Assembly (NCBI GenBank): GCA_019359095.1
Contig: JAHHHZ010000017.1
Span: 1 to 64,000, forward strand
Origin: Pleurocapsa minor HA4230-MV1
Lineage (GTDB): Bacteria > Cyanobacteriota > Cyanobacteriia > Cyanobacteriales > Xenococcaceae
Direction of reading: 5' to 3'
Length of the DNA: 64,000 nucleotides
Position 1 is the stretch's first letter. Every line of letters begins with the position of its first letter. Under the pieces are notes generated by a model. The model did no database searches. It was not told the origin of the DNA and saw nothing but the letters and a program-made list of their open reading frames with translations. Positions 62,986 to 64,000 of this stretch are shown here, piece by piece. A program made the translations under genes and the position numbers.

Positions 62986-64000
62986 GAGGAGCAGCGAAAG
63001 TAAGACTATATCCAACCAAGGAACAAAAACAACTACTAGCTCAACAATTTGGCTGTAGCAGATTTTGGTGGAATAAAGCATTAGGATTACAGTACAAGCA
63101 TCGTTCTGAACAGGGAAGATGGTTAAAGCGTACTGAACTCAATGCTTTGCTTCCTAGTCTAAAAAAGGAATTGCCTTGGCTGTCTGATTGCTATTCTCAA
63201 GTTCTTCAGGCTACGACCAAGCATTTAGAGCAAGCAATGAAAAATTGGTTTGAGGGTAGAGCCAAGAAACCAAGATTCAAAGCTAAAAAGAACAATCAAT
63301 CAATTAGCTTTCCTCAAAATGTCAAAATACTAGGTAATCAACTTAAAGTTCCTAAAGTTGGTCTAATTGAAGCTAAATTCACTCAAGTAATCGAAGGAAT
63401 AATCAAAACTGTAACGATTAGTGTTACTCCTTCAGGCAAATACTATGCTGCGATTGGGTTAGATTTAGGAAACTCTGAAGTAGAGCAATCGACTGATGGC
63501 GTTATTACAGGGATTGACTTGGGACTAAAAGATTACGTAACCTGTCATAACGGAACGGATACCTACTCGCTCAAACACCCTAAGTGGCTCAAAAAACACG
63601 AACGCAATCTAAGATATCAACAAAAAAAATTATCCCGCAGGGAAAAAGGGAGTAACAGACATAACAGAGCGAGGCTTTTAGTGGCTAGGGTTCATGAGCG
63701 TCTAAGTAATGCTCGCCAAGATTTCTTGCACAAATTATCTAGAACTATAACCGACGAAAGCCAAGTCGTTGTAGTTGAGAATTTGAATATCAAAGGAATG
63801 GTCAAAAACCGTAAATTAAGCAAGGCTATTGCTCAGTCTGGGTGGGGGATGTTCCTAAATTTTCTCAGCTATAAACTAGAACAAAAAGGTGGTGTTTTAG
63901 TAGAGATAGATAGATTTTTCCCTTCTAGCAAAACGTGTAGTAATTGCGGTCATATTCATAAAGAATTAGAACTAAAAGATAGGGAGTGGACTTGTAGTCA
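62983..64000 (+). CDS. tnpB: IS200/IS605-family TnpB (RNA-guided endonuclease ancestor), partial
   Basis: 339 residues visible; the frame runs off the right edge. An N-terminal helical REC-like part begins with KVRLYPTKEQKQLLAQQFGC. RuvC residues are Asp179 in GIDLGLKDYV and Glu266 in VVVVENLNIKGM. The zinc finger begins CSNCGH (Cys319, Cys322) and its third Cys338 is at the very edge. The third RuvC Asp lies beyond the window. The start ATG is contributed by a dispersed repeat copy, so the N terminus may have been remodelled. No tnpA is seen upstream. Confidence 0.93.

Overview
The window is cyanobacterial chromosome. The octamer GCGATCGC (HIP1) recurs throughout, GC is moderate, and the genes include PipX, CRR7, COP23, a split-intein dnaE, nrtABCD and a complete olefin synthase (Ols) megasynthase. 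Ols together with heptamer tandem repeats and many small dispersed repeats suggests a unicellular or baeocyte-forming lineage such as Pleurocapsales. That placement is inference; no rRNA is present.

Layout. 0-2.5 kb: the edge of an IS transposase, an acidic secreted repeat protein, and a parallel beta-helix protein with a TETGTE minisatellite. 2.9-10.6 kb: glyS, nagB, a glutathione peroxidase, and the pipX-pipY / sepF-proC cluster, opened up by a small zinc-ribbon gene and a proline-rich peptide gene. 10.7-13.3 kb: nrdA behind two NrdR-type boxes. 13.4-20.7 kb: an island of toxin-antitoxin (TA) modules, several broken, around the N-terminal half of dnaE. That dnaE half carries both a large LAGLIDADG-containing intein and the N-terminal part of the split intein. 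20.8-22.7 kb: a rhomboid protease, tRNA-Arg(UCU), a repeat cluster and a TM2 protein. 23.0-31.3 kb: Ols (FAAL-ACP-KS-AT-KR-ACP-ST-TE), the terminal 1-alkene pathway. 31.5-36.3 kb: an EamA exporter, a VapBC-like pair, a coiled-coil repeat protein and a B12-binding radical SAM/DUF2344 protein. 36.3-43.3 kb: a long spacer with a 17-copy heptamer array and an NtcA-type site, then nrtABCD. 43.3-52.0 kb: tex, a transglutaminase-like/TPR protein, a glycosyltransferase, an orphan higA with a broken higB, map, a DUF1622 protein and a UbiD family protein. 52.2-55.9 kb: three exported proteins (COP23, a predicted outer-membrane beta-barrel, and a CHAT caspase-like protease). 56-64 kb: crr7, selO, an unidentified membrane protein, a phage-lambda-R-like secreted muralytic enzyme, a dynamin-like GTPase, a Dpp/Opp-type permease, and an IS605-type tnpB running off the end.

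Most of the core is ordinary housekeeping linked to nitrogen and carbon status (pipX, nrtABCD with an NtcA site). The unusual layers are four. First, a dispersed repeat (core GCGRAGC..TATCCTTTAGGAC) lies between genes but also in frame inside nagB and inside the dnaE intein, and it overlaps the tnpB start. Second, there is a graveyard of TA modules (mazF, higB and hicB broken; an MNT remnant) beside an intact-looking Tse2-like ADP-ribosyltransferase toxin with a small partner. Third, dnaE has two inteins. Fourth, a beta-barrel/CHAT gene pair appears to be a secreted protease system. The clearest candidates for something undescribed are the Tse2-like pair, the barrel/CHAT pair and the protein-invading repeat.
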